From Aeromicrobium choanae (GTDB taxonomy: Bacteria; Actinomycetota; Actinomycetes; Propionibacteriales; Nocardioidaceae), in the NCBI RefSeq assembly GCF_900167475.1, contig NZ_LT796768.1:1922001-1986000 (forward strand): a stretch of DNA of 64,000 nt, in the 5' to 3' direction. Every line of letters starts with the position of its first letter. The stretch's first letter is position 1. A program made the translations under genes and the position numbers. Shown here one piece after another: positions 14,856-28,224 of the stretch. A model generated the notes under the pieces. That model was given only the letters and a program-made list of their open reading frames with translations. It searched no databases and was not told the origin of the DNA.

Positions 14856-16321
14856 GCCCGGGCCTCCGCGCGGTCGGGGGCGGTCCACACCAGCCCGTCG
14901 TCGAGGTCGGCGCGGTTCGTCGACCAGGAGTCGACGAGGAAGTTCTGGCGGAACGACCACGGGTACGCGTCCGTCGCTCGGGGCATGAGGTGGGCGCCGC
15001 GCTGCAGGTAGCCCGACTGCATGTCCATGAGCGGGGTGGTGGGGCCCGAGCCGGTGAACTCCGGCACCACCGAGCTCGCACCGGAGTCGACGAGGCGCCG
15101 CAGCACCCGCGCGACGAGGCGCGACGTCAGGTCCGAGCGCATCGTCCACGACAGGTTGATGTAGCCCACGCAGAAGGCCAGGTTCGGCAGTCCGGTGAGC
15201 ATCGTGCCGTGGTACGCGAAGGACTCTGCGGGGTCGCGTGGCTCGCCGTCGACGCTCACCTTCGCCCCGCCGAGGATCTTGATCGACAGGCCCGTCGCGG
15301 TGACGACGATGTCGGCCGGGAGCACCGTGCCGTCCTCGAGCCGGACGCCCTCGGGCACGAAGCGGTCGATCCGGGCGGTGGTCACCGACGCCCGGCCGGC
15401 CTTGATGGCGGCGAAGATGTCGCCCTGCGGCGTGACGCACAGGCGCTGGTCCCACGGGTCGTACGGCGGGTTGAAGTGCTGCTCGGCGATCTCGGCCGAT
15501 CCGGTGCCGTGGGCGACGCCCTTCAGCAGCAGCGAGCGCATGGCCTTCGGCGCACGCTGGCACGCCTGGAACAGCGCCCACTGCAGCAGCATGTTCTTCG
15601 TGCGCACCACGTGGTGGGCCACGGTGGGCGGCGCGATCTTGCGCACCACGTCGGCGATCGGGTCGCCCTTCGGCTGGGCCAGGAGGTAGCTCGGGGTGCG
15701 CTGCAGCATCGTCACGTGCTCGGCGGTCTCGGCCATCGCCGGCACGATCGTCACCGCGGTCGCGCCGCTGCCGATCACGACGACGCGCTTCCCCGAGTGG
15801 TCGAGGCCCTCGGGCCAGAACTGCGGGTGCACGAGGGTCCCGTCGAAGTCCTCCACGCCCGCGAAGCCGGGGTCGTAGGGGGAGTCGTAGTCGTAGTAGC
15901 CGGTGCACGTCACGACGAACCGTGCCGACCACGTCTCGGGGCCGTCCGGGCCGCTGGCCTCGACGCTCCAGCGCGCGTCCACCGACGACCAGTCGGCGGA
16001 GTCGACGCGCCGGCCGAAGGCGATGTGGCGGTCGATGCCCGCCTCGCGCGCCGTGTCCTCGAGGTACTCCAGGATCTGGTCGCCGTCGACGATGGCGTCC
16101 TTGCCGCGCCACGGCCGGAACGGGAACGCGAGGGTGAAGAAGTCGGAGTCCGAGCGGACGCCCGGGTAGCGGAACAGGTCCCACGTCCCGCCGATCCGGT
16201 CGCGCCGCTCGACGATCGCATAGGTCAGCTCGGGGCACGCCTCCTGGATCCGGTAGGCCATGTTGATGCCGGACAGGCCGGCTCCGACGATCAGGACGTC
16301 GACGTCACGCTGCAAGGTCAT
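14852..16321 (-). CDS. flavin monooxygenase, Baeyer-Villiger type
   Basis: A 489-residue class B flavoprotein monooxygenase. G13-A-G-L-S-G18 binds FAD. RDRIGGTWDLFRYPGVRSDS is the conserved post-FAD block. F159-x-G161-x3-H165-x3-W169-P170 fits the type I Baeyer-Villiger fingerprint exactly. VVIGSGATAVTI near 180 is the NADPH site. The family inserts oxygen next to a ketone using NADPH and O2. ATG 16321 was chosen because conserved sequence begins there and CACAAT lies 6 nt upstream. It forms a two-gene operon with the dehydrogenase. Confidence 0.88.
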   Translation of the reverse strand: MTLQRDVDVLIVGAGLSGINMAYRIQEACPELTYAIVERRDRIGGTWDLFRYPGVRSDSDFFTLAFPFRPWRGKDAIVDGDQILEYLEDTAREAGIDRHIAFGRRVDSADWSSVDARWSVEASGPDGPETWSARFVVTCTGYYDYDSPYDPGFAGVEDFDGTLVHPQFWPEGLDHSGKRVVVIGSGATAVTIVPAMAETAEHVTMLQRTPSYLLAQPKGDPIADVVRKIAPPTVAHHVVRTKNMLLQWALFQACQRAPKAMRSLLLKGVAHGTGSAEIAEQHFNPPYDPWDQRLCVTPQGDIFAAIKAGRASVTTARIDRFVPEGVRLEDGTVLPADIVVTATGLSIKILGGAKVSVDGEPRDPAESFAYHGTMLTGLPNLAFCVGYINLSWTMRSDLTSRLVARVLRRLVDSGASSVVPEFTGSGPTTPLMDMQSGYLQRGAHLMPRATDAYPWSFRQNFLVDSWSTNRADLDDGLVWTAPDRAEARA

Positions 16322-16325
16322 GGAC

Positions 16326-18718
<2,393 letters not shown>

Positions 18719-18756
18719 CCCGTCACCGGGGTCGCGGGCGGCGACGCGCCCACATA

Positions 18757-18772
18757 TGCCTAGGGTTAGGCA
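18757..18772. promoter_or_regulatory. 16-bp inverted repeat upstream of the PTS operon
   Basis: TGCCTA-GGGT-TAGGCA is a perfect 6-bp repeat about 20 bp upstream of a TACGCT -10 (18792-18797). Its position suits a repressor or activator site for the PTS genes. It only partly resembles a DtxR iron box. Confidence 0.45.
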
Positions 18773-18836
18773 AAAGACACCCGGGGCGGGTTACGCTCCA
18801 TGCAGCCGTCCCCACCGGGGACGAAAGGGGGCGTTC

Positions 18837-19307
18837 GTGGCACTCAACGACGAACTCACCAAGGACGCGATCGCGGTCCGTGCCCACGCGTCGGACTGGC
18901 GCGACGCCGTCCGGCAGGCCGGTGCCCTGCTCACTGCCGTGGGCGTCGCGACCGACGAGTACACCGACGAGATGATCCAGACGGTCGAGAAGCTCGGCCC
19001 CTACATCGTGCTGGCCCCCGGCATCGCCCTGGCGCACTCGCGTCCGTCGCCCGCCGTGCAGCGCGCCGGACTGGGCTGGCTGCAGCTGGCCGAGCCCGTC
19101 GAGTTCGGCCACGCGAAGAACGACCCGGTGTGGCTCGTCGTCGCCCTGGCCGCGCTGGACCACGACGGACATCTCGGCCTGATGTCCGCCCTCGCCGCCG
19201 TGCTCGGCGACACCGACCTGCTGGACCGGCTGCGCGAGGCGGACTCCGCCGAGCGCGTCCTCGAACTCCTGACCCCCACCACTGCCAACGAAGGACCCAC
19301 CTCATGA
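18837..19307 (+). CDS. PTS IIA component, ascorbate/mannitol-fructose type
   Basis: A 156-residue IIA protein, which takes phosphate from HPr and passes it to IIB. The phosphorylated His is His67 in LAPGIALAHSRPSPAV. The family helix A (AIAVRAHASDWRDAVRQAG) and KNDPVWLVVALAALDHDGHL are present. GTG 18837 follows GAAAGGGGG. It overlaps the IIB gene by ATGA and belongs to a three-gene operon ending in an UlaA-type channel, which indicates the L-ascorbate superfamily. The sugar itself is not shown. No EI or HPr is in the window. Confidence 0.88.
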   Translation: MALNDELTKDAIAVRAHASDWRDAVRQAGALLTAVGVATDEYTDEMIQTVEKLGPYIVLAPGIALAHSRPSPAVQRAGLGWLQLAEPVEFGHAKNDPVWLVVALAALDHDGHLGLMSALAAVLGDTDLLDRLREADSAERVLELLTPTTANEGPTS

Positions 19308-19576
19308 AGATCGTCGCCGTGTGCGGAATGGGCATCGGAACCTCGGTGCTGCTGAAGATGAACGCCGAGAAGGCCCTCCGTGCACTCGGCAAGGACGCCG
19401 ACGTCGAGGCCGCCGACATCGGCACCGCCAAGGGTGCCGCGCGCACCGCCCAGATCGTCCTGACCTCGGCCGAGCTCGCGCCGGAGCTCGGCGACGTCCC
19501 GGCGGAGGTCGTGGTCATCGACAACTTCATGGACGTCGCCGAGATCACGGCGAAGCTGACCCCCCTCGTCTCCTGA
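19304..19576 (+). CDS. PTS IIB component, ascorbate type
   Basis: A 90-residue P-loop IIB protein. Cys7 in VCGMGIGTSVLLK is the phosphorylated residue, and the loop after it binds phosphate as in low-molecular-weight phosphatases. VVVIDNFMDVAEI forms the last strand and helix. It sits between IIA (ATGA overlap) and the IIC gene (29 bp gap with GAAAGAGAA). It hands phosphate from IIA to the incoming substrate at the UlaA-type channel. Confidence 0.9.
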   Translation: MKIVAVCGMGIGTSVLLKMNAEKALRALGKDADVEAADIGTAKGAARTAQIVLTSAELAPELGDVPAEVVVIDNFMDVAEITAKLTPLVS

Positions 19577-19605
19577 CGGACGACGGAACCTAGAAAGAGA
19601 ACGAC

Positions 19606-21096
19606 ATGGACTGGTTGGTCGACGTACTCGAATTCATCGGACTGCAGATCCTCAATGTGCCGGCCTACTTGATCGGCATCATCACGGCGATCGGCCTCAT
19701 CGCGCTCAAGCGCCCGAGCGGACAGGTCATCGGCGGCGGCCTCAAGGCGGCGCTCGGCTTCCTGATCCTCGGCGCCGGCGCCGGCGTCGTGGTCGCGTCG
19801 CTGGACCCGTTGGGCGCGATCATCCTCGACGTCACCGGCGCCCAGGGCGTCATCCCGACGAACGAGGTCATCACCGCGCTGGCGGCCGAGGAGTACGGCG
19901 CACGCAGTGCCTACGTCCTCGTGCTCGGCTTCGTCGTGATGCTGGCGCTCGCCCGGTTCACGCCGTTGCGCTACATCTTCCTCACCGGCCACCACATGGT
20001 CTTCATGGCGCTCATGCTGACGGTCGTGCTGTCGGTCGGCCTCGACGGCGACAACAGCTGGCTGGTCGTGATCGCCGGTGCGTTCCTGCTCGGCGTGGTC
20101 ATGGTCGTGATGCCCGCGCTCGTCCACCCGTGGACGCGCAAGATCACCGGTGACGACACGCTCGCCATCGGTCACTTCGGCACCCTGGGCTACATCGCCG
20201 CCGGCGCTTCGGGCCAGGCCGTGGGCCAGCGCAGCCGCTCCACCGAGGAGATCAACTTCCCGCAGGGCCTGAAGTTCCTGCGCGACTCGATGGTCGCCAC
20301 CGCCCTGTCGATGGTCCTCATCTACGAGGTGTTCGTGATCTGGGGCCTGATCGCCAGCCCCGAGGCCACGAAGGAGACCCTCGGATCTCCCGACGCCGGT
20401 GCGGCCGTCATGGCCGGCTTCGCGCAGGCGCTGCAGTTCGGCGTGGGCGTCGCGATCATCCTCTACGGTGTCCGCACCGTGCTGGGTGAGCTCGTCCCGG
20501 CCTTCCAGGGCATCGCCGAGAAGGTCGTCCCCGGCGCCAAGCCGGCACTCGACATCCCGATCGTCTTCCCGTTCGCCGCCAACGCCGTGCTGATCGGCTT
20601 CCTGGCCTCGTTCGCCGGTGGCCTCGCGTCGCTCGCGCTGCTGGCCGTGTGGCTCGGCCCGGCCTTCGGCCTGGCGCTGATCCTGCCGGGCATGGTGCCG
20701 CACTTCTTCACCGGTGGTGGTGCCGGCGTGTACGGCAACGCCACGGGTGGCCGCAGGGGTGCTGTGTTGGGCGGCTTCGTCAACGGCGTGCTCATCACGA
20801 TCCTGCCGGCGCTGCTGCTCGAGGTCTTCGGCGAGCTCGGCTTCGCGAACTCGACCTTCGGCGATGCCGACTTCGGCTGGTTCGGCACGCTGCTCGGTGT
20901 GAGCCTGCTCGCCGGGCCGGGCATCGGGATCGCGCTGTGCCTGCTGATCGGCGGCGTTCTGGTCGTGGGCGCCTCGATCTATCAGGTCAAGGTCGTCGAC
21001 GCGGGCTGGACGCCGGGCGCGAAGCGCGACCGGATCCTCGCGGAGGAGGACGCTGCGGCCGCCGCCGCCGACAAGGAGACTCCCGCGAAGGAATAG
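19606..21096 (+). CDS. PTS IIC component, UlaA/SgaT family
   Basis: A 496-residue integral membrane protein with 11-12 helices. LNVPAYLIGIITAIGLI opens the first core domain. RYIFLTGHHMVFMA, HFGTLGYIAAGASGQAVG and PHFFTGGGAGVYGNATGGRRGA are conserved in the UlaA ascorbate family. It moves substrate inward while IIB phosphorylates it. It ends with an Ala/Glu-rich cytoplasmic tail and is followed by a clear terminator. No catabolic genes for ascorbate accompany it, so the substrate remains open. Confidence 0.9.
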   Translation: MDWLVDVLEFIGLQILNVPAYLIGIITAIGLIALKRPSGQVIGGGLKAALGFLILGAGAGVVVASLDPLGAIILDVTGAQGVIPTNEVITALAAEEYGARSAYVLVLGFVVMLALARFTPLRYIFLTGHHMVFMALMLTVVLSVGLDGDNSWLVVIAGAFLLGVVMVVMPALVHPWTRKITGDDTLAIGHFGTLGYIAAGASGQAVGQRSRSTEEINFPQGLKFLRDSMVATALSMVLIYEVFVIWGLIASPEATKETLGSPDAGAAVMAGFAQALQFGVGVAIILYGVRTVLGELVPAFQGIAEKVVPGAKPALDIPIVFPFAANAVLIGFLASFAGGLASLALLAVWLGPAFGLALILPGMVPHFFTGGGAGVYGNATGGRRGAVLGGFVNGVLITILPALLLEVFGELGFANSTFGDADFGWFGTLLGVSLLAGPGIGIALCLLIGGVLVVGASIYQVKVVDAGWTPGAKRDRILAEEDAAAAAADKETPAKE

Positions 21097-21111
21097 CTCC
21101 CCGTCCCATCT

Positions 21112-21143
21112 CGCAGGCCCGTCCCGGAAGGGGCGGGCCTGCG
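21112..21143 (+). terminator. terminator after the PTS operon
   Basis: CGCAGGCCCG (21112-21121) pairs with CGGGCCTGCG (21134-21143). The inner CCC/GGG extends the stem around a GGAA loop. It lies 16 bp after the IIC stop. Confidence 0.75.
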
Positions 21144-21185
21144 TGCGTCCGGGACTTTGGCCCAGATCACAGCGCGAATCACAGA

Positions 21186-21206
21186 GTTGAGTGGAATGGA
21201 CTCAAC
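21186..21206. promoter_or_regulatory. HAIR operator (HspR-binding inverted repeat) of clpB
   Basis: GTTGAGT-N7-ACTCAAC matches the HspR-associated inverted repeat CTTGAGT-N7-ACTCAAG of actinobacteria at 12 of 14 arm bases. The outer pair is swapped but still complementary. It overlaps the expected -35 region, and TATGTT (21213-21218) is the likely -10. HspR would hold clpB off until heat shock. Confidence 0.85.
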
Positions 21207-21227
21207 TTTGGGTATGTTGAAACTGAC

Positions 21228-23816
<2,589 letters not shown>

Positions 23817-23835
23817 CGGCTGGTCTCGTGGTGCC

Positions 23836-23870
23836 CTGCGCCTCCCCGGGATTTCCCCGGGGAGGCGCAG
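23836..23870 (+). terminator. clpB terminator
   Basis: A perfect 15-bp stem, CTGCGCCTCCCCGGG (23836-23850) with CCCGGGGAGGCGCAG (23856-23870), closes a 5-nt loop 20 bp after the clpB stop. Confidence 0.85.
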
Positions 23871-23939
23871 TGACATCCGGGCGGGAAGGGCGCGATGCGG
23901 GGGTGGGGGCGTCAGGCGGGATCTGGAAGGATCGTTGGC

Positions 23940-24965
23940 ATGTCGACCCCCAGGCCCCGCTCGGTGACGCTCGCCTGCGTTTACGGCGGGCTCGGTGGCG
24001 TCCTGGCGACCGTCGCGCTCTACGAGGCGCTCGCGGGCTGGGGTTCGATCGAGGTCCAGGAGGCGCTCCGCCAGGGGCTGGAGCCGCTCGGCGCCGATCC
24101 CGACGCCGTCCTGCCCACCCTGCGCTGGGTGGTCATGGCGCTGCTCGTCGGCTCGATCGCCGCGACCGTCTTCTCGTTCTTCACCGCGCGCGGCCACCAG
24201 TCCTCCCGCATCGGGCTCAGTGTGCTCGCGGGCCTCGGCGCGGCCGGCTTCCTGGCCACCGGCGTGGCCGGCCTGCTGCCCGCGATCCTCGGCCTGCTGA
24301 TCGTGTACCTGCTGTGGACCGCCCCGGCGCGTGAGTGGTTCGCGGTGATGAACGGCCGCACCCCCCTGTCGCTCGGAACGGCTCCGTCGGTGCCGTCCGC
24401 GCCGACGCCGTTCACCCCCGCCGGTCAGCCCGGCGCGCCCGGTCAGCCGGCTCAGCCCGGTCAGCCGGTCCAACCGCCTCCGTACGACCCCGCCCAGCAC
24501 GCCACCGTGCCCCAGCCGGGCGCCCTGCCTCCCGGCGGCCGGCCGCGGCCCGTCGGCCTCGCGCTGCTGATCTCGGGCATCGCCTACCTGGTCGGCGCGC
24601 TGGGCTCGGGCGTCGTCCTGCTGGCCCTGGTCGCCCTGCGCGACGAGGTCACGAAGCAGTACGAGCAGAACGACCTCCTGCAGCGCCAGCTCGACAGCGC
24701 CGGCATCACGGCCGGCGAGATGGTCACCCTCGGCACCTGGCTGTTCGGCGGGTGGCTCGTCATCTCGCTGCTCGGCCTCGGCGCCACCGCGTGGGCCGCT
24801 TCCGGCGCGCCGACGGGGTGGTGGGCGCTCGTCGTCGTGAGCGTCGTCACGGCCGGATTCGCGGCCCTCGGGCTGCCCGTCGGGCTGGTGTGGATCCTCG
24901 GAGCGATCGTCGTGATCGTCCAGCTGTCGCGTCCTGAGGCGAAAGCCTGGTTCCGCCGGGCATGA
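23940..24965 (+). CDS. membrane protein with Pro/Gln-rich linker, unknown function
   Basis: A 341-residue protein in two membrane halves. Residues 1-135 hold about four helices (for example near 8-28, 62-80, 92-112, 115-130). A flexible linker (about 145-205) carries PGQP/AQPGQPVQP repeats. Residues 208-341 hold four more helices. I recognise no family with certainty; such layouts occur in actinobacterial envelope proteins. GGAAGG stands 9 nt before ATG 23940. The gene lies between the clpB terminator and ndh and appears to be its own unit. Confidence 0.7.
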   Translation: MSTPRPRSVTLACVYGGLGGVLATVALYEALAGWGSIEVQEALRQGLEPLGADPDAVLPTLRWVVMALLVGSIAATVFSFFTARGHQSSRIGLSVLAGLGAAGFLATGVAGLLPAILGLLIVYLLWTAPAREWFAVMNGRTPLSLGTAPSVPSAPTPFTPAGQPGAPGQPAQPGQPVQPPPYDPAQHATVPQPGALPPGGRPRPVGLALLISGIAYLVGALGSGVVLLALVALRDEVTKQYEQNDLLQRQLDSAGITAGEMVTLGTWLFGGWLVISLLGLGATAWAASGAPTGWWALVVVSVVTAGFAALGLPVGLVWILGAIVVIVQLSRPEAKAWFRRA

Positions 24966-25014
24966 TCGTCCTCACACGGCCACTCCCGGGCGTGAACCGT
25001 TGAAAAAGGCTCGT

Positions 25015-25020
25015 TAGGCT
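25015..25020 (+). promoter_or_regulatory. -10 element of ndh (leaderless)
   Basis: TAGGCT ends 7 nt before the ndh ATG at 25028. No ribosome-binding site is visible. Confidence 0.5.
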
Positions 25021-25027
25021 GGACCTC

Positions 25028-26449
25028 ATGTCCATGGTCCGAGCGTCCTATCGTCCACACGTCGTCGTCGTGGGAGGCGGGTTCGGCGGTCTGGCCCTGG
25101 TGCGCAAGCTCGCGCGAGCCGACGTCGACATCACCCTGATCGACCGGCACACCTACAACACGTTCCAGCCGCTGCTCTACCAGGTGGCCACGGCCAGCCT
25201 GAACCCCGGCGACATCACGTGGTTCCTGCGCGCCGTGCGCGCCAAGCAGGACAACATCCGCTTCCTCAAGGGCACCGTCGTCTCGATGGACCACGAGGCC
25301 AAGTCGGTGCTGCTCGACGGCAACATCACGGTCACGTACGACTACCTCGTGCTCGCGAACGGCGTCACCGCGAACTACTTCGGCATCCCCGGTGCCGAGG
25401 AGTTCGCGATGCCGCTCTACCGCCGCTCGCAGGCGCTCGCGCTGCGCGACCTGATCTTCGCCAACCTCGAGAATGCCGCGGTCAACGGCCAGGACCAGGA
25501 CCTGCGCGTCGTCGTGGTCGGCGGTGGCGCCACGGGCGTGGAGACCGCGGGTGCGCTGGCGGAGATGCGCAACCTCGACATGCCGACCACGTACCCCGAG
25601 CTGGACTCCAAGCGCATCCACATCACGCTGGTGGAGATGGGCGAGCACGTGCTCGCGCCCTTCCATCCGAAGCTGCGGGACTACGCCAAGAAGGAGCTCA
25701 TCAAGCGCGGCATCGACCTGCGCCTGAAGACCGCCGTGAAGGAGGTCCGCCGCGACGGCGTGCTCATCGAGAACGACGGCCACCAGGAGTTCCTCAGCGC
25801 CGGCATCGTCGTGTGGGCCTCCGGCGTCGCCGCCCACGGCGTGGTCAAGGACTGGGGCCTGCCGCAGGGCCGTGGTGGCCGCATCGAGGTCGACGAGCAC
25901 CAGCAGGTCCGCGGGATGCCGGGCGTCTTCGCGATCGGCGACATCTCGGTCAACCCCGACTCGCCGCTGCCCCAGCTGGGCCAGCCCGCGATCCAGGGCG
26001 GCAAGCACGTCGCGAAGGTGATCAAGGCGCGTGTCTCGGGCAAGAGCCTGCCCAAGCCGTTCAAGTACTTCGACAAGGGCACGATGGCCACGATCGGTCG
26101 CGCCGCCGCGATCGCCGAGGTGCGTGGCCTGCCCCGGCTGAAGGGCTTCCCGGCCTGGTTCATCTGGGTCACCGTCCACGTCGCGCTGCTGCTGGGCAAC
26201 CGCAACCGCTTCGCCACCATGACGAACCTGACGCTGAAGTACCTGCTGTGGCGCAGCCACAACGCGATCGTCGGCGAGACGCCCTACGTGATCGCCCACG
26301 AGCCGAAGATCGTCTCCGGCAGCGACATCGAGACGGTGACGCCGAAGAAGTCGGCGCGGTCGGCCCGCAAGTCGATCTCGAAGAAGGCCCAGGTGCGCAA
26401 GGCCGTCGCGCAGCAGACGATCGACGAGATCGACGAGCCGCGCGACTGA
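25028..26449 (+). CDS. ndh: type II NADH dehydrogenase (NDH-2)
   Basis: A 473-residue single-subunit NADH:quinone oxidoreductase, which feeds electrons into menaquinone at the inner membrane face without pumping protons. VVVVGGGFGGLALV (about 12-25) binds FAD. YNTFQPLLYQVATASL is the quinone/FAD signature. VVVVGGGATGVETAGAL (about 158) binds NADH, and FAIGDIS with the LGQPAIQGGKHVAKVI block is conserved. A basic C-terminal tail (KKSARSARKS and following) is extra length for the family. Its TGA abuts the stop of the convergent gene as TGATCA. Confidence 0.93.
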   Translation: MSMVRASYRPHVVVVGGGFGGLALVRKLARADVDITLIDRHTYNTFQPLLYQVATASLNPGDITWFLRAVRAKQDNIRFLKGTVVSMDHEAKSVLLDGNITVTYDYLVLANGVTANYFGIPGAEEFAMPLYRRSQALALRDLIFANLENAAVNGQDQDLRVVVVGGGATGVETAGALAEMRNLDMPTTYPELDSKRIHITLVEMGEHVLAPFHPKLRDYAKKELIKRGIDLRLKTAVKEVRRDGVLIENDGHQEFLSAGIVVWASGVAAHGVVKDWGLPQGRGGRIEVDEHQQVRGMPGVFAIGDISVNPDSPLPQLGQPAIQGGKHVAKVIKARVSGKSLPKPFKYFDKGTMATIGRAAAIAEVRGLPRLKGFPAWFIWVTVHVALLLGNRNRFATMTNLTLKYLLWRSHNAIVGETPYVIAHEPKIVSGSDIETVTPKKSARSARKSISKKAQVRKAVAQQTIDEIDEPRD

Positions 26450-27199
26450 TCAGGCCAGCGCGGCGGCCAGCTCGTCGCGCGCGGTCAGCAGCGACGGCCC
26501 GTACCAGGTGAGCGCCCGGCCGCTGCACAGCGCGGTGGGCGCCGCCCGGAACGCCTCGGGCCCGTCGGTGCTCGAGAACACGTAGGGCTCGTCCGGCAGC
26601 AGGACGAGGTCCAGGTCGGCGGAGTCCAGGTCGCCCACCTCCACGTGGGGATACCGGTCGGCGGCGTCGGCGAAGGCGTGCACCAGCCCGAGCCGCCGCA
26701 GCAGGTCGCCGGTGAACGTGTCGCGGCCGACGACCATCCACGGATCGCGCCAGATCGCCACGGCGACGCGGCGCCCGTCCGGTGCCGCCGGCTCGCTCCA
26801 GACCCGCTCGGCCTCGTCCAGCCATGCGGGGGCGCCCCAGCCGAGCGCCGTGTCGAACAGGCGGCGCAGGCTCGCGAACGCCTCGTCGAGCGTGGTGATG
26901 TCGGTGACCCAGACCCGCACGCCCGCCGCGCGCAGGCGGGCCACGTCGAGCTCGCGGTTCTCCTCCTTGTTCGCGATGACGAGGTCGGGGGAGAGGGCCT
27001 CGATCGCCGCGCGGTCCGGGTTCTTCGTGCCGCGCACGCGCGCGACCTCGAGTCCGGCCGGGTGGGTGCACCAGTCGGTGGCGCCGACGAGCGCGTCGGG
27101 GCGCGTGGCGGCGATCGCCTCGGTGAGGGAGGGAACGAGGCTGACCACGCGCCGGGCAGGCCCGAGCGGCGGGAGGTCGAAGCCGAGGTCATCGTGCAT
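26450..27199 (-). CDS. BtuF-like helical-backbone metal receptor, no signal peptide
   Basis: A 249-residue protein with the fold of ABC cobalamin/siderophore binding proteins: [15 protein letters not shown], the WCTHPAGL segment with Cys and His, [13 protein letters not shown], and [12 protein letters not shown]. BtuF-type receptors bind corrinoids or metal chelates outside the cell. This protein starts directly with soluble sequence and has no signal peptide, lipobox or membrane segment. No permease or ATPase adjoins it. It may bind or chaperone a corrinoid or metal in the cytoplasm. The start is supported by a TAGGGT 8 nt upstream in a shared palindrome. Confidence 0.7.
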   Translation of the reverse strand: MHDDLGFDLPPLGPARRVVSLVPSLTEAIAATRPDALVGATDWCTHPAGLEVARVRGTKNPDRAAIEALSPDLVIANKEENRELDVARLRAAGVRVWVTDITTLDEAFASLRRLFDTALGWGAPAWLDEAERVWSEPAAPDGRRVAVAIWRDPWMVVGRDTFTGDLLRRLGLVHAFADAADRYPHVEVGDLDSADLDLVLLPDEPYVFSSTDGPEAFRAAPTALCSGRALTWYGPSLLTARDELAAALA

Positions 27200-27205
27200 C
27201 GCGGC

Positions 27206-27219
27206 CCACCCTAGGGTGG
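27206..27219. promoter_or_regulatory. symmetric divergent promoter (metal receptor / menB)
   Basis: CCACCCTAGGGTGG is a perfect palindrome in the 25-bp space between divergent starts. It contains TAGGGT on both strands: plus 27212-27217, 7 nt before the menB ATG; minus 27213-27208, 8 nt before the other ATG. The two -10 elements share the central TA. Confidence 0.55.
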
Positions 27220-27224
27220 AAACC

Positions 27225-28046
27225 ATGACTGAGTGGAACGCCGCGGGCGAGTGGACGGACATCCGGTACGAGACGACGGCCGACGGGATCGCCAAGATCA
27301 CGATCTGCCGCCCCGAGGTCCACAACGCGTTCCGCCCGCAGACGATTCGCGAGATCTCACGCGCCCTCACGATCGCCCGTGACGACGAGTCGGTCGGCGT
27401 CATCGTGCTGACCGGCGAGGGCGAGAAGGCCTTCTGCTCCGGTGGCGACCAGCGGGTGCGCGGCGACTCGGGCTACAAGTCCGACGAGGGCGCCACCGGG
27501 CGCTTCGACGTCACCGACCTGCACGTCCAGATGCGCCGCACCCCCAAGCCGATCGTCGCGATGGTGGCCGGCTGGGCCATCGGCGGCGGCCACGTGCTGC
27601 ACCTCGTCTGCGACCTGACGATCGCGGCCGACAACGCCCGCTTCGGGCAGGTCGGACCGAAGGTCGGCTCGTTCGACGGTGGCTACGGCGCGAGCATCCT
27701 GTCCGATCTCGTGGGGCCGAAGAAGGCCAAGGAGATCTGGTTCCTGTGCCGCCAGTACGATGCGAACGAGGCCATGAGCATGGGCCTGGTCAACACCGTC
27801 GTGCCGCTGGCCGACCTCGAGGCCGAGACGCTGAAGTGGTGCCGCGAGATGCTGCAGCTGTCGCCGTGGGCACTGCGCCTTTCGAAGCTGAGCTTCCACG
27901 CGCACGAGGACGGCTACGCGGGGATCCAGCAGCTCGCCCACGACGCCAACCTGCTGTTCTACGGACAGGCCGAGGCGCAGGAGGGACGCGACGCCTACAA
28001 GGAGAAGCGCACCCCGGACTTCAGCCGTTTTCCGCGCCGTTCCTGA
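27225..28046 (+). CDS. menB: 1,4-dihydroxy-2-naphthoyl-CoA synthase
   Basis: A 273-residue crotonase-fold enzyme that closes the ring of o-succinylbenzoyl-CoA in menaquinone synthesis. [14 protein letters not shown] (residues about 72-85) and the [15 protein letters not shown] block are diagnostic of MenB among enoyl-CoA hydratase relatives. [16 protein letters not shown] forms the oxyanion region, and the C-terminal [14 protein letters not shown] is typical. Other men genes are not in the window. NDH-2, which reduces menaquinone, lies 0.8 kb away. Predicted leaderless. Confidence 0.93.
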   Translation: MTEWNAAGEWTDIRYETTADGIAKITICRPEVHNAFRPQTIREISRALTIARDDESVGVIVLTGEGEKAFCSGGDQRVRGDSGYKSDEGATGRFDVTDLHVQMRRTPKPIVAMVAGWAIGGGHVLHLVCDLTIAADNARFGQVGPKVGSFDGGYGASILSDLVGPKKAKEIWFLCRQYDANEAMSMGLVNTVVPLADLEAETLKWCREMLQLSPWALRLSKLSFHAHEDGYAGIQQLAHDANLLFYGQAEAQEGRDAYKEKRTPDFSRFPRRS

Positions 28047-28224
28047 CGGTTCCGAAATCGCGGGTGATGCCGGCACTCGCGCAGTGAATCGGCCTAACGC
28101 CTGACCCCAAGCGCAACTTACCCTTCCCCGATCGGGTGCGCAGCAAGCAAGATGGCGGGCAATCCCCATGCCGGTGGTGCCCCACCAGACGCTCTGCCGG
28201 ACCCGTCCGAAGGGAAGTCCGTCC

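Noticed and set aside
18757-18772. TGCCTAGGGTTAGGCA as a DtxR/IdeR iron box
   Set aside because: The half-sites TAGGCA do not follow the 19-bp iron consensus, and a PTS operon is not an expected iron target. Kept only as an unassigned inverted repeat.
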